Shown here in pieces: positions 9,125 through 18,099 of a stretch of 64,000 nt of DNA. Positions within the stretch are counted from its first letter, which is position 1, and each line of letters begins with the position of its first letter. Below the pieces are notes generated by a model. The model made no database searches. It had not been told where the DNA came from and saw only the letters and a program-made list of their open reading frames with translations. Source of the DNA: Sphingomonas sp. C3-2 (GTDB taxonomy: Bacteria; Pseudomonadota; Alphaproteobacteria; Sphingomonadales; Sphingomonadaceae); contig NZ_CP130322.1 of the NCBI RefSeq assembly GCF_033025475.1, positions 558,001 through 622,000 of the forward strand, written 5' to 3'. The translations under genes were made by a program, and so were the position numbers.

Positions 9125-10332
9125 GCATCATCAACTCCCTTCGCAACCAGCCCGACGAGCACGGGCATTTCGGCCAGTTCGGTGGACGTTATGTCGCCGA
9201 GACGCTGATGCCGCTGATCCTCGATCTTGAGCGCGAATATCGCGCGGCCAAGCAGGACCCGGCATTCCAGGCCGAGTTCGACTATCTGCTGAAGCAATAT
9301 GTCGGCCGTCCGAGCCCGCTCTACTTCGCCGAGCGGCTGACCGAGGAACTCGGCGGCGCGAAGGTGTATCTGAAGCGCGAGGAACTGAACCACACCGGCG
9401 CGCACAAGATCAACAACTGCATCGGCCAGATCCTGCTCGCCAAGCGCATGGGCAAAAAGCGGATCATCGCCGAAACCGGCGCTGGCCAGCACGGCGTGGC
9501 AACCGCGACGGTAGCGGCCCTGTTCGGCCTGCCCTGCACCATCTTCATGGGCGCGGTCGACGTCGCCCGCCAGCAGCCCAATGTGTTCCGCATGAAGCTG
9601 CTCGGCGCAGAGGTGCGCGCGGTGGAATCGGGTGCCAAGACGCTGAAGGATGCGATGAACGAGGCGCTGCGCGATTGGGTGGCGAATGTTCACGACACTT
9701 TCTACATCATCGGCACCGCCGCCGGCCCGCACCCCTATCCCGAACTCGTGCGCGATTTCCAATCGGTGATCGGCACCGAGGCGCGCGCGCAGATCCTGGA
9801 GGCCGAAGGCCGCCTGCCCGACATGCTGATCGCCCCCGTGGGCGGCGGATCGAACGCCATCGGGCTGTTCCATGCCTTTCTGGATGACGAGGGCATCGAG
9901 ATCGTCGGCGTCGAAGCCGCTGGCGAAGGCCTTGATACCGACAAGCACGCGGCCAGCCTTGCCGGGGGCAGCCCGGGCGTGCTCCACGGCAACCGTACCT
10001 ATCTGCTTCAGGACGAGGATGGCCAGATCGCCGAGGCACATTCGATTTCGGCGGGCCTCGATTATCCCGGCATCGGCCCCGAACATGCCTGGCTGCACGA
10101 AGTGGGCCGGGTGCGCTACGAACCCGTGACCGATGACGAGGCGCTGGCCAGCTTCCAGCGGCTGTGCAAGCTCGAGGGCATCATTCCCGCGCTCGAATCC
10201 GCGCATGCCCTGGCGGCCGCCGAACGCATCGTTCCGACGATGGACAAGGACAAGATCGTGATCGTCAATCTTTCCGGCCGGGGCGACAAGGATATCTTCA
10301 CCGTGGCCGACGCGCTGGGAGTGCAATTGTGA
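9121..10332 (+). CDS. trpB: tryptophan synthase beta subunit
   Basis: This 403-residue PLP enzyme condenses indole with serine. The PLP lysine is K96 in [13 protein letters not shown], followed by the [15 protein letters not shown] region, and the phosphate-binding [13 protein letters not shown] is present. N-terminal [17 protein letters not shown] is typical of TrpB1. It overlaps trpF upstream (ATGA) and trpA downstream (GTGA), fitting the need for equal amounts of alpha and beta subunits. Confidence 0.97.
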   Translation: MSIINSLRNQPDEHGHFGQFGGRYVAETLMPLILDLEREYRAAKQDPAFQAEFDYLLKQYVGRPSPLYFAERLTEELGGAKVYLKREELNHTGAHKINNCIGQILLAKRMGKKRIIAETGAGQHGVATATVAALFGLPCTIFMGAVDVARQQPNVFRMKLLGAEVRAVESGAKTLKDAMNEALRDWVANVHDTFYIIGTAAGPHPYPELVRDFQSVIGTEARAQILEAEGRLPDMLIAPVGGGSNAIGLFHAFLDDEGIEIVGVEAAGEGLDTDKHAASLAGGSPGVLHGNRTYLLQDEDGQIAEAHSISAGLDYPGIGPEHAWLHEVGRVRYEPVTDDEALASFQRLCKLEGIIPALESAHALAAAERIVPTMDKDKIVIVNLSGRGDKDIFTVADALGVQL

Positions 10333-11147
10333 GCGATCGTCTTTCCCGCGCCTTTGCCCGTTGCCGCGATGAAGGCCGCGCCGCGCTGGTAACCTTCATC
10401 ACGGGCGGCGATCCGACGCCCGAGGCCACCGATAGCGTGCTCGACGCGCTGGTGGCTGGCGGTGCCGACGTGATCGAAATCGGCATGCCCTTCACCGATC
10501 CGATGGCTGATGGCCCCGCGATCCAGCGCGCCAATCTGCGCGCGCTGGCCGCCGGAACGACGACCGCCGCGATCTTCGATATCGTGCGCCGTTTCCGCAG
10601 CCGCCATGCCGACACGCCTATCGTGCTGATGGGCTATGCCAACCCCATGGTGCGCCGTGGCCCCGAATGGTTCGCCGAGACGGCGGCCGAAGCCGGTGTC
10701 GACGGCGTGATCTGCGTCGACATTCCCGCCGAGGAAGATGCCGCCCTTGGCCCGGCGCTGCGCGCAGCGGGCGTCCACCCGATCCGCCTAGCCACCCCGA
10801 CCACGGACAAGGCACGGCTTCCCGCCGTCCTCGATGGTGCTGGTGGTTTCCTCTATTACGTCTCCGTCGCCGGAATCACCGGGCAGCAACAGGCCGCCCA
10901 GACATCGATCGAAACCGCCGTTGCGGCGCTGAAGGCCGGAACCACGCTTCCCGTGGCGGTCGGCTTCGGCGTTCGTGCGCCCGAACAGGCCGCTGCAATC
11001 GGCCGCGTGGCTGACGGTGTCGTCGTCGGCTCGGCGATCGTCGACATCATCGCCCAACATGGCGCAGCCGCTGGCGCGCCGGTACAGCAATTCGTCGCGT
11101 CGCTTTCCAGCGCGATCGCGACCGCAGGAAAGGAAATGGCCGCATGA
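10329..11147 (+). CDS. trpA: tryptophan synthase alpha subunit
   Basis: This 272-residue TIM barrel cleaves indole-3-glycerol phosphate and feeds indole to TrpB. Catalytic residues equivalent to enterobacterial Glu49 and Asp60 are E50 and D61 in [16 protein letters not shown]. The start is a GTG at 10329 that overlaps the trpB stop (GTGA) and gives [12 protein letters not shown], the expected N-terminus; no ATG is available at this point. The gene overlaps accD downstream (ATGA). Confidence 0.95.
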   Translation: MSDRLSRAFARCRDEGRAALVTFITGGDPTPEATDSVLDALVAGGADVIEIGMPFTDPMADGPAIQRANLRALAAGTTTAAIFDIVRRFRSRHADTPIVLMGYANPMVRRGPEWFAETAAEAGVDGVICVDIPAEEDAALGPALRAAGVHPIRLATPTTDKARLPAVLDGAGGFLYYVSVAGITGQQQAAQTSIETAVAALKAGTTLPVAVGFGVRAPEQAAAIGRVADGVVVGSAIVDIIAQHGAAAGAPVQQFVASLSSAIATAGKEMAA

Positions 11148-11998
11148 GCTGGCTCGACCGCGTTCGCAACTCGCTTCCCTTCGCCGCCAAGCGCGAGACC
11201 GCCGACACGCTGTGGCACAAATGCCCGTCCTGCTCGCAGATGGTGTTCATCAAGGAATATCGCGAGAACCTGTCCGTCTGTCCGAAGTGCAACCATCACG
11301 GCCGCATCGGCCCGCAGGATCGCTTCACGCAGCTGTTCGACGATGGCAGCTGGACCCAGCTCCCCACCCCGCAGGTGGCGGACGATCCGCTTAAGTTCCG
11401 CGACTCGAAGAAGTATACGGACCGCATCAAAGCCGCGCGTTCGTCCACCGGCGATCATGACGCGCTGCTCAACGCCAGCGGTCGGCTGCTTGGTCACAAG
11501 GTGGTGATCGGCGTCCAGAATTTCGCGTTCATGGGCGGCTCGATGGGCGTGGGCGTCGGCGCGGCATTCGTCGCCGGCATCCGCAAGGCGATTGCCGAAA
11601 GCGCGCCCTATGTCATCTTCACCGCAGCGGGCGGCGCCCGCATGCAGGAAGGCATCCTCTCGCTGATGCAGATGCCGCGCACCACGGTTGCCATCGCCGA
11701 GCTGCACGAAGCGGGCCTACCCTATATCGTCGTGATGACCGATCCCACGACAGGCGGCGTCACCGCATCCTATGCCATGCTGGGCGATGTCCAGATTGCC
11801 GAACCCGGCGCGCTTATCGGCTTTGCCGGCCAGCGCGTGATCGAGAACACCATCCGCGAAAAGCTGCCCGAAGGCTTCCAGCGCGCCGAATATCTGCTCG
11901 ACCACGGCATGCTGGACATGGTGGTCGAGCGCAAGGATCTGCGCGATGAACTCGGCCGCCTGATCGCCTATCTCTGCCCCGAAAAGGCAGCCGCCTGA
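11144..11998 (+). CDS. accD: acetyl-CoA carboxylase, carboxyltransferase beta subunit
   Basis: This 284-residue beta subunit works with AccA to transfer CO2 from carboxybiotin to acetyl-CoA, the first committed step of fatty acid synthesis. The N-terminal zinc ribbon C27-P-S-C30 and C46-P-K-C49 is intact, and the crotonase-like core contains [16 protein letters not shown] and [11 protein letters not shown]. Its start overlaps trpA (ATGA) and folC follows after 4 nt; this trpFBA-accD-folC string is a conserved alphaproteobacterial arrangement. The cognate biotin ligase candidate is elsewhere in the window (49.3 kb). Confidence 0.97.
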   Translation: MSWLDRVRNSLPFAAKRETADTLWHKCPSCSQMVFIKEYRENLSVCPKCNHHGRIGPQDRFTQLFDDGSWTQLPTPQVADDPLKFRDSKKYTDRIKAARSSTGDHDALLNASGRLLGHKVVIGVQNFAFMGGSMGVGVGAAFVAGIRKAIAESAPYVIFTAAGGARMQEGILSLMQMPRTTVAIAELHEAGLPYIVVMTDPTTGGVTASYAMLGDVQIAEPGALIGFAGQRVIENTIREKLPEGFQRAEYLLDHGMLDMVVERKDLRDELGRLIAYLCPEKAAA

Positions 11999-12002
11999 CG
12001 CC

Positions 12003-13328
12003 ATGGCCGACAAGGCACGTTCTTCCGATCCGGCGGTCCAGAAACAGCTCGACCGCCTGACCATGCTTTCGCCCGGACGCGATGTCCTGGGGCTGGAGCG
12101 GATATCGGAACTGCTGCGTCGGCTGGGCAACCCGCAGGATCATCTGCCGCCCGTCTTCCATGTCGCGGGCACCAACGGCAAGGGTTCGACCTGCGCCTTT
12201 CTGCGCGCGGCGATCGAGGCGGCGGGCCTGCGCACCCATGTCTATTCCTCCCCGCATCTGGTGCGCTTCAACGAACGCATCCGCGTCGCGGGGCAACTGA
12301 TCGATGACGCCGAACTCGCGCCGCTTCTCGCCGAAGTGCTCGACTGTTCGGAAGACATCCACCCCAGCTTCTTCGAAGCGACCACGGCAGCGGCCTTTCT
12401 GGCCTTCACCCGCACGCCGGCCGAGGCCTGCATTATCGAGGTGGGGCTTGGCGGCCGTTTGGACGCGACGAACATCATCCCCGCCCCCGTGGTGTGCGGG
12501 ATCGCACAACTGGGTGTCGATCATCAGGCATTTCTGGGCGAAACCGAGGTAGAGATCGCGGGCGAGAAAGCCGGCATCGCCAAGCCCGGCGTCCCGCTCG
12601 TCACCATGGCCTATAGCGCGCCGCTGACCGAACGGATCGCTGAAGTAGCGGACAGCGCCGGCGCCCCGGTGTTTCGCCGTGGCCTGACCTGGGACGCGAC
12701 GATCTACGCAAACCGGCTGCATTACCGCGACGACAAGGGCAAGTTCGATGCTCCCCTCCCGCGTCTGCCCGGCGAACATCAGGTTACCAATGCCGGGCTC
12801 GCCTTTGCAATGCTGCGCCATCAGAACGCCGTCGCGATCCCCGAAACCGCGCTGAAGGCGGCAACCGGCTGGGCGCAGTGGCCTGCGCGTCTCCACCATC
12901 TTTCGCCAGGCCCACTGACCGCGCTGCTGCCCGAGGGCACCGAATTGTGGCTCGACGGAGGGCACAACCCGGCGGCGGGTGAATCGATCTCCGGCTATTT
13001 CCGCGAGCATCTGAAGGGGCGGACGCTCCACATCGTGCTCGGCATGCTGGAGAATAAGGACCCGATGGGGCTGCTCGCCCATTTCGGGGGGCTTGCCGCA
13101 ACGGTGCACAGCGTGCCCGTGCCGGATCATGCGCACCACAACCCCGAAACACTGGCTGCGATGGCCGCGCGGATCGGGGCGCAGGGGATTGCCGCGCGCG
13201 ATGTGCGCGATGCTCTGATGCAGATTTCCGAGCAGTTGGACCCGATCGAGCCGGCAGCCGTGCTGATCCTCGGATCTCTCTATTTGGCGGGTGAAGTCCT
13301 GACCGCCAACGACCAGTTGCCCGAATAA
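12003..13328 (+). CDS. folC: bifunctional folylpolyglutamate synthase/dihydrofolate synthase
   Basis: This 441-residue Mur-ligase-family enzyme adds glutamate to dihydropteroate and folates. The P-loop GTNGKGST lies at 56-63, followed by SSPHLVRFNERIR, and the second-domain signature LWLDGGHNPAAGES is present near 317-330. The start at 12003 (MADKARSSDP) is 4 nt after accD and gives a normal length. It closes the plus-strand operon; the next gene is convergent with an 7-nt gap, so any terminator must lie within coding sequence. Confidence 0.95.
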   Translation: MADKARSSDPAVQKQLDRLTMLSPGRDVLGLERISELLRRLGNPQDHLPPVFHVAGTNGKGSTCAFLRAAIEAAGLRTHVYSSPHLVRFNERIRVAGQLIDDAELAPLLAEVLDCSEDIHPSFFEATTAAAFLAFTRTPAEACIIEVGLGGRLDATNIIPAPVVCGIAQLGVDHQAFLGETEVEIAGEKAGIAKPGVPLVTMAYSAPLTERIAEVADSAGAPVFRRGLTWDATIYANRLHYRDDKGKFDAPLPRLPGEHQVTNAGLAFAMLRHQNAVAIPETALKAATGWAQWPARLHHLSPGPLTALLPEGTELWLDGGHNPAAGESISGYFREHLKGRTLHIVLGMLENKDPMGLLAHFGGLAATVHSVPVPDHAHHNPETLAAMAARIGAQGIAARDVRDALMQISEQLDPIEPAAVLILGSLYLAGEVLTANDQLPE

Positions 13329-13335
13329 CCCGACT

Positions 13336-13857
13336 TTACGGAAAGCTGGTCCGCACGCGCGGATTCATCCGGCCTACCCAGGCCCAGAACGCATCGCTGA
13401 GAATCGCCAGCATGTCCGCAACCGCCGGTGAATGGATCGACAGGCGGATATCGGCGACCTTGCGCAGGAACAGCTTCGCGCTCGCCGCCGTGACAGGCAA
13501 CCGCGGCATTGCACTTTCACGCACCTGATACAGGTAGATGTTGGGCGATGCGCCCAGCGCCTCCGTACAGCGCCGACGGTACAGGGCACGCAGTTCGCCT
13601 TCGGGGTCGATGCGATTAATCTGCCGGTTCAATATCCAGCGTGAAAGCCAGCGATCCGGCTCGGTCGTCGTTGCGTTGACGATGCCGACATGAACGGACC
13701 AGAGCACGAACGCCGCGCATTCGCGCTGAAGCGACGGCGTCGGGGCAATGCCGTGGGCATCAAGGCACGCAGCAACCCTGCCCTGCAATTGCGCCATGCT
13801 GCCCGGGATCAGCGGCGCATAGTGCCGGCCGCTCCGGCTGAGGTCGAACCAGCCCAT
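13336..13857 (-). CDS. hypothetical protein, second gene of a two-gene unit next to tetR
   Basis: This 173-residue protein has no signal peptide and no clear transmembrane segment; the composition suggests a mainly helical soluble protein. I recognise no family. The ATG at 13857 (MGWFDLSRSG) was chosen because it lies just after the stop of the small gene at 13869, whereas the upstream in-frame ATG at 13935 would sit inside that gene. The 11-nt gap to the upstream small gene implies co-transcription and possible control by the divergent TetR regulator. Function unknown. Confidence 0.65.
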   Translation of the reverse strand: MGWFDLSRSGRHYAPLIPGSMAQLQGRVAACLDAHGIAPTPSLQRECAAFVLWSVHVGIVNATTTEPDRWLSRWILNRQINRIDPEGELRALYRRRCTEALGASPNIYLYQVRESAMPRLPVTAASAKLFLRKVADIRLSIHSPAVADMLAILSDAFWAWVGRMNPRVRTSFP

Positions 13858-13868
13858 GGCAAGCCCGC

Positions 13869-14123
13869 TCAGAAACGCGGCAGGCCGGCCACGTCGTCGG
13901 TTTTGGCGAGCTTGTAATATCCCCGCCGGGACCAAAGCCCCGCACCGACCGTGAAGCGCCCGCTTGCCGCCTCGAGCATCACGAATTCGCCCGGGCGGCC
14001 AAAGGCATCGGCAATGGCTTCACGCGCGGCGCGCACCGCGCCCTCCATGTCGGGCGCTTCGAGCGCAACCGATTCATTCGGGTCGTTTTCTTGCATGCGG
14101 ATGTCGAGACGAAAGACGGTCAA
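13869..14123 (-). CDS. small hypothetical protein divergent from tetR
   Basis: An 84-residue protein is read from a TTG at 14123 preceded by GGAG with six-base spacing; the first ATG (14096) would give 75 residues but lacks a Shine-Dalgarno. The N-terminus (TVFRLDIRMQ) is strand-like, the middle has an Ala-rich helix (DMEGAVRAAREAIADAF), and the end has a GLWSRRGYYKLAK strand pair. I do not recognise the family with confidence. The frame stays open far upstream, but that part is antisense to tetR. It is the first gene after the 22-bp palindrome and is followed 11 nt later by the 173-residue unknown. Confidence 0.55.
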   Translation of the reverse strand: MTVFRLDIRMQENDPNESVALEAPDMEGAVRAAREAIADAFGRPGEFVMLEAASGRFTVGAGLWSRRGYYKLAKTDDVAGLPRF

Positions 14124-14154
14124 GTCATGCTCCGAAAAAGGAAGCTGGCGGAAT

Positions 14155-14176
14155 TTAATCAACAATTGTTGATTAA
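14155..14176. promoter_or_regulatory. perfect 22-bp palindrome, candidate TetR operator
   Basis: Two 11-base half-sites, TTAATCAACAA and TTGTTGATTAA, meet with no spacer and without a mismatch. It lies in the 96-nt divergent gap between the TTG of the small minus-strand gene (14123) and the tetR ATG (14220). Size, symmetry and position are what is expected of an autoregulatory TetR-family operator that also controls the divergent gene pair. Confidence 0.75.
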
Positions 14177-14219
14177 TCATCCCCCCTGTGGCAGTCAACG
14201 GGCCAATGAAAGTCTGGCC

Positions 14220-14852
14220 ATGAAAAATTCGGACGATCCGGGCCGCCGCAAAAGAGGGCGTCCGAAGCGTGAGCTGGCACCACCGCCAGGCGCTATCCTG
14301 AACGCCGCCCTGCGCGCCTTCGCACATGACGGTTTCGAGGGATCGAGCCTGAGGAGCATAGCCGCCGACGCAGGAGTCGACGTGGCGCTCGCCTCCCGCC
14401 AATTTGGCTCCAAGCTCGACCTTTGGAAAGCGACGGTCGACGCACTTTCGGAACGCATGGTCGATACCCAGGCCGAAATCGCCGCCCTCCACCGCGACGG
14501 TGCACCGATTGCTGAGCGCCTGCGCTCCGCACTCAGGCATTTCATCGCCTTCAGCATGGCGGTGCCCGAACTCGGCAAGTTCTTCATCGACGAGACCGCC
14601 AAGGCCGGCGAACGTCGCGATTATGTGCTGGCGCGGATCTGGCAGCCGCACCTTGACGTGATGCGGCCCCTGCTCGAGGAGGGCTTGCGCGCCGGGATCG
14701 TGCGCGGGCGCGATGCCGAGCTGCTGCTGCTCATGCTGATCGGCGCCGTGGCGATGCCGCTGCTGATGACCGACCTAGTGCCGCACGGCAGCGAAAGCGA
14801 GATGATGGAGGCATTGCAGGCGCATGTCACGGCGCTGTTTCTGATCGACTGA
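14220..14852 (+). CDS. TetR/AcrR family transcriptional regulator
   Basis: This 210-residue one-component regulator has a basic N-terminal tail (RRKRGRPKRE, 9-18), a TetR DNA-binding domain (helix-turn-helix about 42-66, SLRSIAADAGVDVALASRQFGSK) and an all-helical ligand-binding domain. The start at 14220 was chosen because upstream in-frame codons run through the palindrome and encode no conserved residues. Repression of itself and of the divergent small genes is inferred from the operator-like palindrome 44 nt upstream; the effector is unknown. Confidence 0.9.
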   Translation: MKNSDDPGRRKRGRPKRELAPPPGAILNAALRAFAHDGFEGSSLRSIAADAGVDVALASRQFGSKLDLWKATVDALSERMVDTQAEIAALHRDGAPIAERLRSALRHFIAFSMAVPELGKFFIDETAKAGERRDYVLARIWQPHLDVMRPLLEEGLRAGIVRGRDAELLLLMLIGAVAMPLLMTDLVPHGSESEMMEALQAHVTALFLID

Positions 14853-14878
14853 ACGCACCCATTCATTATTGATATTGA

Positions 14879-14897
14879 CTTGCAATAGTGATGCAAG
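14879..14897. promoter_or_regulatory. inverted repeat upstream of the DUF6628-like gene
   Basis: CTTGCA and TGCAAG flank a seven-base AT-rich centre (ATAGTGA). It lies 33 nt before the ATG at 14931 and directly after TTGACT, a possible -35 element (14875-14880). The arrangement suggests a dimeric repressor or activator site overlapping the promoter. It differs from the 22-bp palindrome, so probably a different protein binds it. Confidence 0.5.
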
Positions 14898-14930
14898 CCA
14901 CCATCACCTTCCAAGCCGAAGGGATGACTC

Positions 14931-15377
14931 ATGCACGACAGCGCCGAACAGATTTTCGCGGATATCGCGGCTCACCCCACGCACCAGAACGGCCGTCTGC
15001 TTGTCTTTGCAATCCGGCGCATGGCCGTGGGCGGCCTGCACGATGCGCACGCGACGCATGCGGTGCTGGCGCATTTCGGGCTTGGATATAGGCGACCGCT
15101 CATCCTGATGCGCGCCATGATGGCGGAGATCGCGCGCGCATCGCAGCAGACGATCAAGATCGCGCCGTGCTGCTGCCTGCGCATGACCGGCGACGAAGCC
15201 GCCCTGCTGCAGGTGGTCGAGCAGGCATGCGGCAACCCGCACGGCGCGCACGCCATGCTTCAGAAGCTGATGGGCACCGATGCCTGCCTTGGCGTGCTCA
15301 CCACCGCACAGGCGGTGGCGCAGGCCTTTCACGACTTGGGCCGCCCGCTTGCGCTGTTCGGCGCGCGCAACGTCTGA
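14931..15377 (+). CDS. hypothetical protein, DUF6628-like
   Basis: This 148-residue protein contains a distinctive cysteine cluster (IAPCCCLRM) around residue 80 and two similar Ala/His/Leu-rich helical halves. It recalls small sphingomonad proteins annotated DUF6628, a match I make from memory and with moderate confidence. No signal peptide is seen. The Cys cluster and many histidines could bind metal or heme-like ligands, but this is only inference. It is preceded by its own inverted repeat and lies 78 nt after tetR; the next gene is convergent. Confidence 0.7.
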   Translation: MHDSAEQIFADIAAHPTHQNGRLLVFAIRRMAVGGLHDAHATHAVLAHFGLGYRRPLILMRAMMAEIARASQQTIKIAPCCCLRMTGDEAALLQVVEQACGNPHGAHAMLQKLMGTDACLGVLTTAQAVAQAFHDLGRPLALFGARNV

Positions 15378-15383
15378 CGCACA

Positions 15384-16736
15384 TCAGGCGGAGGCTTTTT
15401 CGCCCTCGCCTTCAGCGTCACCATTCACCTTGCCCGCGCTGCCGATCGAACTGTCGATCAGGCCGCTGCGCATCATCAGCCAGAAGAGGAGGATACCGGG
15501 CACCGCCGCGAGCGTGGTGAGCAGATAGAAGTTCACATAGCCCATCGCCTCAATCAGCGCGCCCGCCGTCGTGCCGGTGAGGAAGCGGCCAATGATGCTC
15601 GCCGCCGCCGAGATCAGCGCATATTGCGAGGCGGTGAAGCGTAGGTCGGTGAGCGCGGAGAAATAGGCCACGACGGCGACGCCGCCGATGCCGCTGGCGA
15701 AATTCTCGAACCCGATCGCGCCCGCCATGCCCCAGTTGCTGTGGCCTGCCTGTGCGAGCAGCGCGAAGCTGAAATTGGAAACCGCCATCAGCACGAGGCT
15801 GAGCAGCACCGAACGCTTCATGCCAAGCCGCGCGTACAGGAAGCCGCCGATGAAGATGCCGATCAGATAGGCCCAGAATCCGACGCCGATGTCGTAGATC
15901 GCAATTTCATCGTTGGTGAAACCAAGATCGTCGAACAGCAGCCGAAAGGTGAGATTGGCGAGCGTATCGCCGATCTTGTGGACGAGGATGAAGAGCAGCA
16001 CGAGCATCGCGCCCTGCCGCTTGAAGAATTCGACAAACGGCCCGGTGATCGATGCCGACAGTTCGGCCAGCCCCTTGCGCTGGCTGGCTTCGCGGTGGCG
16101 TTCGGGCTCCCCCATGAACAGCCCGGTCAGCATCGCCGGGAGTGCAAGCCCCGCACAGGCGAGATAGGCCGCCTCCCAGCCCATGCGTGAGGCGACGACA
16201 AGCGCCAGTGCCCCCGCCCCGGCAGATCCGATCCGCCAGCCATATTGCGACATGCCCGATCCCGCACCCAGCTGGCGCGGCTTGAGCAGTTCGATCCGGT
16301 AGCCGTCGATCACGATATCGAAGGTGGCTCCAGCCGCACCGACGAGGATCGCGGCATAGGCCGTCTGCAACAGACTTGTCTGCGGATCGACAAGCGCGAG
16401 GTTGATGACTGCGGCTATCACGAACACACCGGCAAGCAGCAGCCACGAAACGCGCTGCCCCAGCCGCCCGAGCACGGGAATGCGCACGCCGTCCACCACC
16501 CAGGCCCAGAGCCATTTGAGGTTGTAGACCAGAAAGGCGAGCGTGAAGGCGGTCACGGCCTTCTTGTCGATCCCGTCCTGCGCCAGCCGAGTCGTCAGCG
16601 TCGCGCCGATCATGGCGAACGGAAAGCCCGAGGATATGCCGAGGAAGAAGGACGCAATCGGCGCGGCTTCGGTATAGGGGCGCACCCCTTCGGGCAGGCG
16701 CGCGCGCCAACCCATGCTTTCCGTAGCGTTACTCAT
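15384..16736 (-). CDS. MFS permease, AmpG-like (muropeptide or related transporter)
   Basis: This 450-residue protein has twelve hydrophobic segments and AmpG-type sequence in the first half (SFFLGISSGFPFAMIGATLT, NLKWLWAWVVDGVRIPVLG, IDGYRIELL). AmpG imports anhydro-muropeptides for cell-wall recycling; homologues in this group may carry other substrates, so only the family is called. The ATG at 16736 (MSNATESMGW) was chosen; the same frame stays open for another 430 codons upstream, but that part is antisense to the Rieske gene and is not coding. The C-terminal tail is short and acidic. Confidence 0.85.
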   Translation of the reverse strand: MSNATESMGWRARLPEGVRPYTEAAPIASFFLGISSGFPFAMIGATLTTRLAQDGIDKKAVTAFTLAFLVYNLKWLWAWVVDGVRIPVLGRLGQRVSWLLLAGVFVIAAVINLALVDPQTSLLQTAYAAILVGAAGATFDIVIDGYRIELLKPRQLGAGSGMSQYGWRIGSAGAGALALVVASRMGWEAAYLACAGLALPAMLTGLFMGEPERHREASQRKGLAELSASITGPFVEFFKRQGAMLVLLFILVHKIGDTLANLTFRLLFDDLGFTNDEIAIYDIGVGFWAYLIGIFIGGFLYARLGMKRSVLLSLVLMAVSNFSFALLAQAGHSNWGMAGAIGFENFASGIGGVAVVAYFSALTDLRFTASQYALISAAASIIGRFLTGTTAGALIEAMGYVNFYLLTTLAAVPGILLFWLMMRSGLIDSSIGSAGKVNGDAEGEGEKASA

Positions 16737-16856
16737 GCACACCCCCCGAAGACGCGAAATTTCGGAGAAACTAGCGGAAAATTGCGATATGCATAGAGGC
16801 AGTTGGCGGGTCGGTCGCGCCGAGGCGGCCGCCCGTCGCGAGAGGATGTGAAGGGC

Positions 16857-17990
16857 ATGAACGCGCTTACCCCCACGCCCGGCCAATTGGCCCTTGCCGA
16901 TGCGATTGCCCATGGCTGCCCACGCAAGGGCGAGGCGATGACCTTCGTCCCCGCCAGCGCCTATACCGACACGGCGCGCTTCGCGACCGAACAGACGCGC
17001 ATCTTTGCCAGGCGCCCGCAGGTGATTGCGCCCTCGGCGCTCCTCCCCCAACCCAATATGGCGGTCCCGCATGACGGTTTCGGCAAGCCGCTGCTCATCG
17101 CGCGCGATGCGGACGGCAAGGCGCATGTCTTCCTGAATGTCTGCCGCCACCGGGGCACGCGGCTGGTGGAAGGCGATGATCCCGTCTGCGCCGCGCGGCT
17201 CGTCTGCCCCTATCATGCGTGGAGCTACAAGCTGGATGGCTCTCTGGTCGGCCTGCCCCGCCCCGAAAGCTTTCCCGGTTTCGACAAGGCGACGCACGGC
17301 CTGCGTGCGCTCCCCAGTTTCGAGGCCGGTGGCCTCATCTGGTTCTCGTTCGACGAAGCCGCCGATTTTGCCGAGGCAGAGACGCTCGCGCATGATTTCG
17401 ACGCCTTTGCGCTCGGCCAGCAGCACCTCTTTGCCCGGCGCACGCATGATGTGCCCGCCAACTGGAAGCTGATCATGGACGCGTTCCTTGAAAGCTATCA
17501 CGTCCAGCGGCTGCATGCGGGGACGATCGGCCCCTTTTTCCAGGACGGGGTGACGAGCGGCGACACGATCGGGCCGCACCAGCGCTCCGCCGTCGGGCGC
17601 GAGGCTACGGTGGCCGCGCTCGATGCCGCCGACTGGCAGGCGCTGCGCGCCTCGATCACCTTCGCCTATCAGCTGTTTCCCGCAACCGTGATCATCCTCA
17701 GCCCCGATTATGTGAACATCATGGTGCTGATGCCGCAGGCGGTGGACCGCGTGCTGGTGGAAGATTTCATGCTGATCCCCGAACCGCCCACCACCGACAA
17801 GGCGCGCGATCACTGGGAACGCAGCTGGAAGCTGCTCGATCAAGGCGTTTTCGCGGGCGAGGATTTCCGTGCCGCGGCCCTTGGCCAGAACGGACTTGCA
17901 TCGGGCGCGCTCGATCGGATGACGCTGGGAACGCTCGAAACCGGCATTCGCCACTTTCACGACACGGTCGAAGCTGCTCTGACGCCGTAA
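16857..17990 (+). CDS. Rieske aromatic ring-hydroxylating oxygenase, alpha subunit
   Basis: This 377-residue protein has an N-terminal Rieske domain with ligands C96-x-H98 and C117-x-x-H120, followed by the mononuclear iron domain with D208, E212, H215 and H220 in [13 protein letters not shown]. It is the terminal oxygenase of a multicomponent mono- or dioxygenase; the substrate is unknown. No ferredoxin, reductase or beta subunit gene is adjacent, so it must borrow electrons from elsewhere. The start at 16857 ([10 protein letters not shown]) is preferred over an upstream frame extension rich in Arg. It is divergent from the AmpG-like gene. Confidence 0.88.
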   Translation: MNALTPTPGQLALADAIAHGCPRKGEAMTFVPASAYTDTARFATEQTRIFARRPQVIAPSALLPQPNMAVPHDGFGKPLLIARDADGKAHVFLNVCRHRGTRLVEGDDPVCAARLVCPYHAWSYKLDGSLVGLPRPESFPGFDKATHGLRALPSFEAGGLIWFSFDEAADFAEAETLAHDFDAFALGQQHLFARRTHDVPANWKLIMDAFLESYHVQRLHAGTIGPFFQDGVTSGDTIGPHQRSAVGREATVAALDAADWQALRASITFAYQLFPATVIILSPDYVNIMVLMPQAVDRVLVEDFMLIPEPPTTDKARDHWERSWKLLDQGVFAGEDFRAAALGQNGLASGALDRMTLGTLETGIRHFHDTVEAALTP

Positions 17991-18099
17991 ACGCTTTGCA
18001 TCCGGCGCAACTGGCGATAATGCGCTGATCAAATTCGCGCGCCGGGCGCCTTGTCGATATCGCCGCGCGCCGATCCTGTCTTACGTCGGAGATAAAGTC

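Noticed and set aside
8869-10326. 485-codon minus-strand frame opposite trpF and trpB
   Set aside because: Antisense shadow; trpB is unambiguous.
16737-18032. Long open frame upstream of the AmpG-like start on the minus strand, 432 codons
   Set aside because: It is antisense to the Rieske oxygenase gene, whose motifs are intact; the translation is rich in Arg, His and Gly and has no recognisable domain. Such frames are common opposite GC-rich genes.
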